The notes beneath the pieces were generated by a model. That model saw nothing but the letters and a program-made list of their open reading frames with translations. It was not told the origin of the DNA and did no database searches. DNA of 64,000 nt from Coriaria nepalensis (taxonomy: Eukaryota > Streptophyta > Magnoliopsida > Cucurbitales > Coriariaceae): the NCBI GenBank assembly GCA_027186245.1, contig CP114482.1:22587209-22651208 (forward strand), in the 5' to 3' direction. Within the stretch, counting starts at the first letter, position 1; the number at the start of each line of letters is the position of its first letter. The translations under genes were made by a program, and so were the position numbers. Shown in pieces: positions 62,554 to 64,000 of the stretch.

Positions 62554-63391
62554 CTAAAATAATGCATTGTTGTCTTGAATAGATTAATTACAAGTTATGT
62601 AAGAAAATAATGTTTGAAGGGCAAAAATAGAATTCGTTCGAGTTAATTTAGAATGATTTAATGACTAGAAGAGACTCAGTGACATGACTTTAAGGCTAAA
62701 CAAATGCATTCCTGCCTATAATAGATCAACTGCAAGTTATGCACGAAAGTCATGTTCGAATGCCGAATTTCATACGAAGTGATTTAGAATGATTTACTGA
62801 CTAAAAGAGACGCAAAAATATGACTTCAACGCTAAAAAATGCATGGTGCCATCAATAGATCAATTGCAAGTTATGCACGAAAGTCGCGTTTTAATTGCAA
62901 AAAGAGAACTGGTTCGAAGTGCCTTCAAACAATTTAATGATTGAAAAGACTGAGTCATATGCTTTTTAATGCTAAAATAATGCATTGTTGTCTTCAATAG
63001 ATTAATTACAAGTTATGTAAGAAAATAATGTTCGAAGGGCGAAAATAGAATTCGTTCGAATTAATTTAGAATGATTTAATGACTAGAAGAGACTCAATGA
63101 CATGACTTTAAGGCTTAACAAATGCATTGTTGCCTTCAATAGATCAACTGCAAGTTACGCACGAAAGTCATGTTTAAAGGCCGAATTTCGTTCGAAGTGA
63201 TTTAGAATGATTTACTGACTAAAAGAGACGCAAAAATATGACTTTATGCCTAAAAAAATTCATAGTTGCCATCAATAGATAAATTGCAAGTTATGCATGA
63301 AAGTCGCGTTTTAAATGCAAAAGGAGAATTGATTCGAAGTTCGTTCAAACAATTTAATGATTGAAAAGACTGAGTCATATGCTTTTTAATG
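62554..63391 (+). repeat. B*/C* unit and its neighbour
   Basis: The 418-bp unit at 62554 and the unit at 62972 together match 54992-55683 (ATTCCTGCCTATAATAG, GAGAACTGG, GGGCGAAAATAG) without the 10-bp insertion. Homology ends within the unit at 62972: its C starts ATGCCTAAAAAAATTCATAG. Confidence 0.8.
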
Positions 63392-64000
63392 CTAAAATTA
63401 TGCATTGTTGTTTTCAATAGATTAAATACAAGTTACGTAAGAAAATAATGTTTGAAGGGCAAAAATAGAATTCGATCGAATTAATTTAGAATGATTTAAT
63501 GACTAGAAGAGACTCAATGACATGACTTTAAGGCTAAACAAATGCATTGTTGCCTTCAATAGATCAACTACAACTTACGCATGAAAGTCATGTTTAAAGG
63601 TCGAATTTCGTTCGAAGTGATTTAGAATGATTTACTGACTAAAAGAGACGCAAAAATATGACTTTATGGCTAAAAAAATTCATAGTTGCCATCAATAGAT
63701 AAATTGCAAGTTATGCACGAAAGTCGCGTTTTAAATGCAAAAGGAGAATTGATTCGAAGTTCGTTCAAACAATTTAATGATTGAAAAGACTGAGTCATAT
63801 GCTTTTTAATGCTAAAATTATGCATTGTTGTTTTCAATAGATTAAATACAAGTTACGTAAGAAAATAATGTTTGAAGGGCAAAAATAGAATTCGATCGAA
63901 TTAATTTAGAATGATTTAATGACTAGAAGAGACTCAATGACATGACTTTAAGGCTAAACAAATGCATTGTTGCCTTTAATAGATCAACTCCAAGTTACGC
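63392..64000 (+). repeat. Single-unit duplication at the right edge
   Basis: The unit at 63392 and the incomplete unit at 63812 share GTTGTTTTCAATAG, ATTAAATACAAG and the perfect palindrome GAATTCGATCGAATTA. The C subunits before each are also matched (ATTCATAG, GATTCGAAGTTCG). The array continues beyond 64000. Confidence 0.87.

Larger units (their letters stand above)
1..64000. repeat. Continuous ~420-bp satellite array (whole window)
   Basis: Every base belongs to tandem copies of a ~420-bp unit, all in the same orientation. Unit starts, taken at CTAAAATAAT or CTAAAATTAT, can be followed from 1, 421, 841 and so on to 63812. Phase moves only by small indels, three subunit losses, one 15-bp net loss and one 10-bp gain. 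G+C of a typical unit is about 31% (A 27%, B 35%, C 32%, counted by hand). Stop codons are dense in all frames. I saw no transposon, inverted segment, microsatellite or unique spacer. The array runs off both edges. Such long, pure, HOR-structured arrays are known from eukaryotic centromeric and pericentromeric heterochromatin. Placement at a centromere here is inference. Confidence 0.97.

Noticed and set aside
1..64000. CRISPR array
   Set aside because: The periodic structure is made of ~420-bp units without short direct repeats and unique spacers, and no cas genes are present.
1..64000. Canonical CENP-B boxes, telomeric repeats, rDNA or 5S arrays
   Set aside because: No stretch matches NTTCGNNNNANNCGGGN with correct spacing. 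No telomere-type short tandem repeats occur. The unit has neither the length nor the G+C expected of rRNA genes, and I see no internal promoter boxes of 5S or tRNA genes.
1..64000. LTR or LINE/SINE insertions, or a tandem array derived from a transposon
   Set aside because: I saw no terminal inverted repeats, target duplications, poly-A tails or coding remnants. Origin of the subunit from an ancient element cannot be excluded from this window.

Overview
The whole 64 kb window is one uninterrupted, head-to-tail satellite DNA array. I find no gene, RNA gene, transposon, CRISPR array or unique sequence on either strand. The basic unit is about 420 bp (about 31% G+C, counted by hand on a typical unit). 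I could place 153 consecutive unit starts plus a partial unit at the right edge, and both edges are cut by the window rather than by the end of the array. This organisation is typical of eukaryotic (peri)centromeric or other constitutive heterochromatin. The sequence does not name the species. An insect, a plant or another invertebrate are all possible.

There are three levels of repetition. (1) Each 420-bp unit is a trimer of related subunits: A (142 bp), B (136 bp) and C (142 bp), all starting CTAAA..ATGCAT. (2) The trimer is tandemly repeated. (3) Trimer variants are grouped into larger higher-order repeats (HORs) whose multiplicity changes along the window. From left to right: a 7-unit HOR of about 2.94 kb in three near-identical copies (1-8820), with a chimeric unit and a degraded fourth copy; a 5-unit repeat (10501-13440); scattered single-unit duplications to 16.8 kb; a 5-subunit HOR with a B/C hybrid (16798-18203); a 3-unit HOR (17926-20445); a 4-5-unit HOR of unstable length (21144-27306); a 5-unit HOR in three copies (28567-34866), flanked on both sides by copies of one two-unit block; a 2-unit HOR (37387-39066); a block repeated at a 2931-bp shift (42830-48277); then a mosaic of 2-, 3- and 5-unit duplications to the right edge.

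Unit length acts as a lineage marker. Most units are 420 bp. A 418-bp type (variant B*/C*) occurs ten times, two of them further altered in length, and only to the right of 42 kb. A 419-bp type occurs five times in the same part. Three units are short (283-284 bp) because B and C are fused. All of this fits birth and loss of units by unequal crossing-over or conversion between misaligned copies.

The best candidates for sequence with a function are short conserved boxes: a dyad AATTCG-TT-CGAATT overlapping the EcoRI site of subunit A (a perfect 14-bp palindrome in five units), a TTCGAA core shared by A, B and C, and, on the minus strand of B, a motif resembling the mammalian CENP-B box but with wrong spacing.
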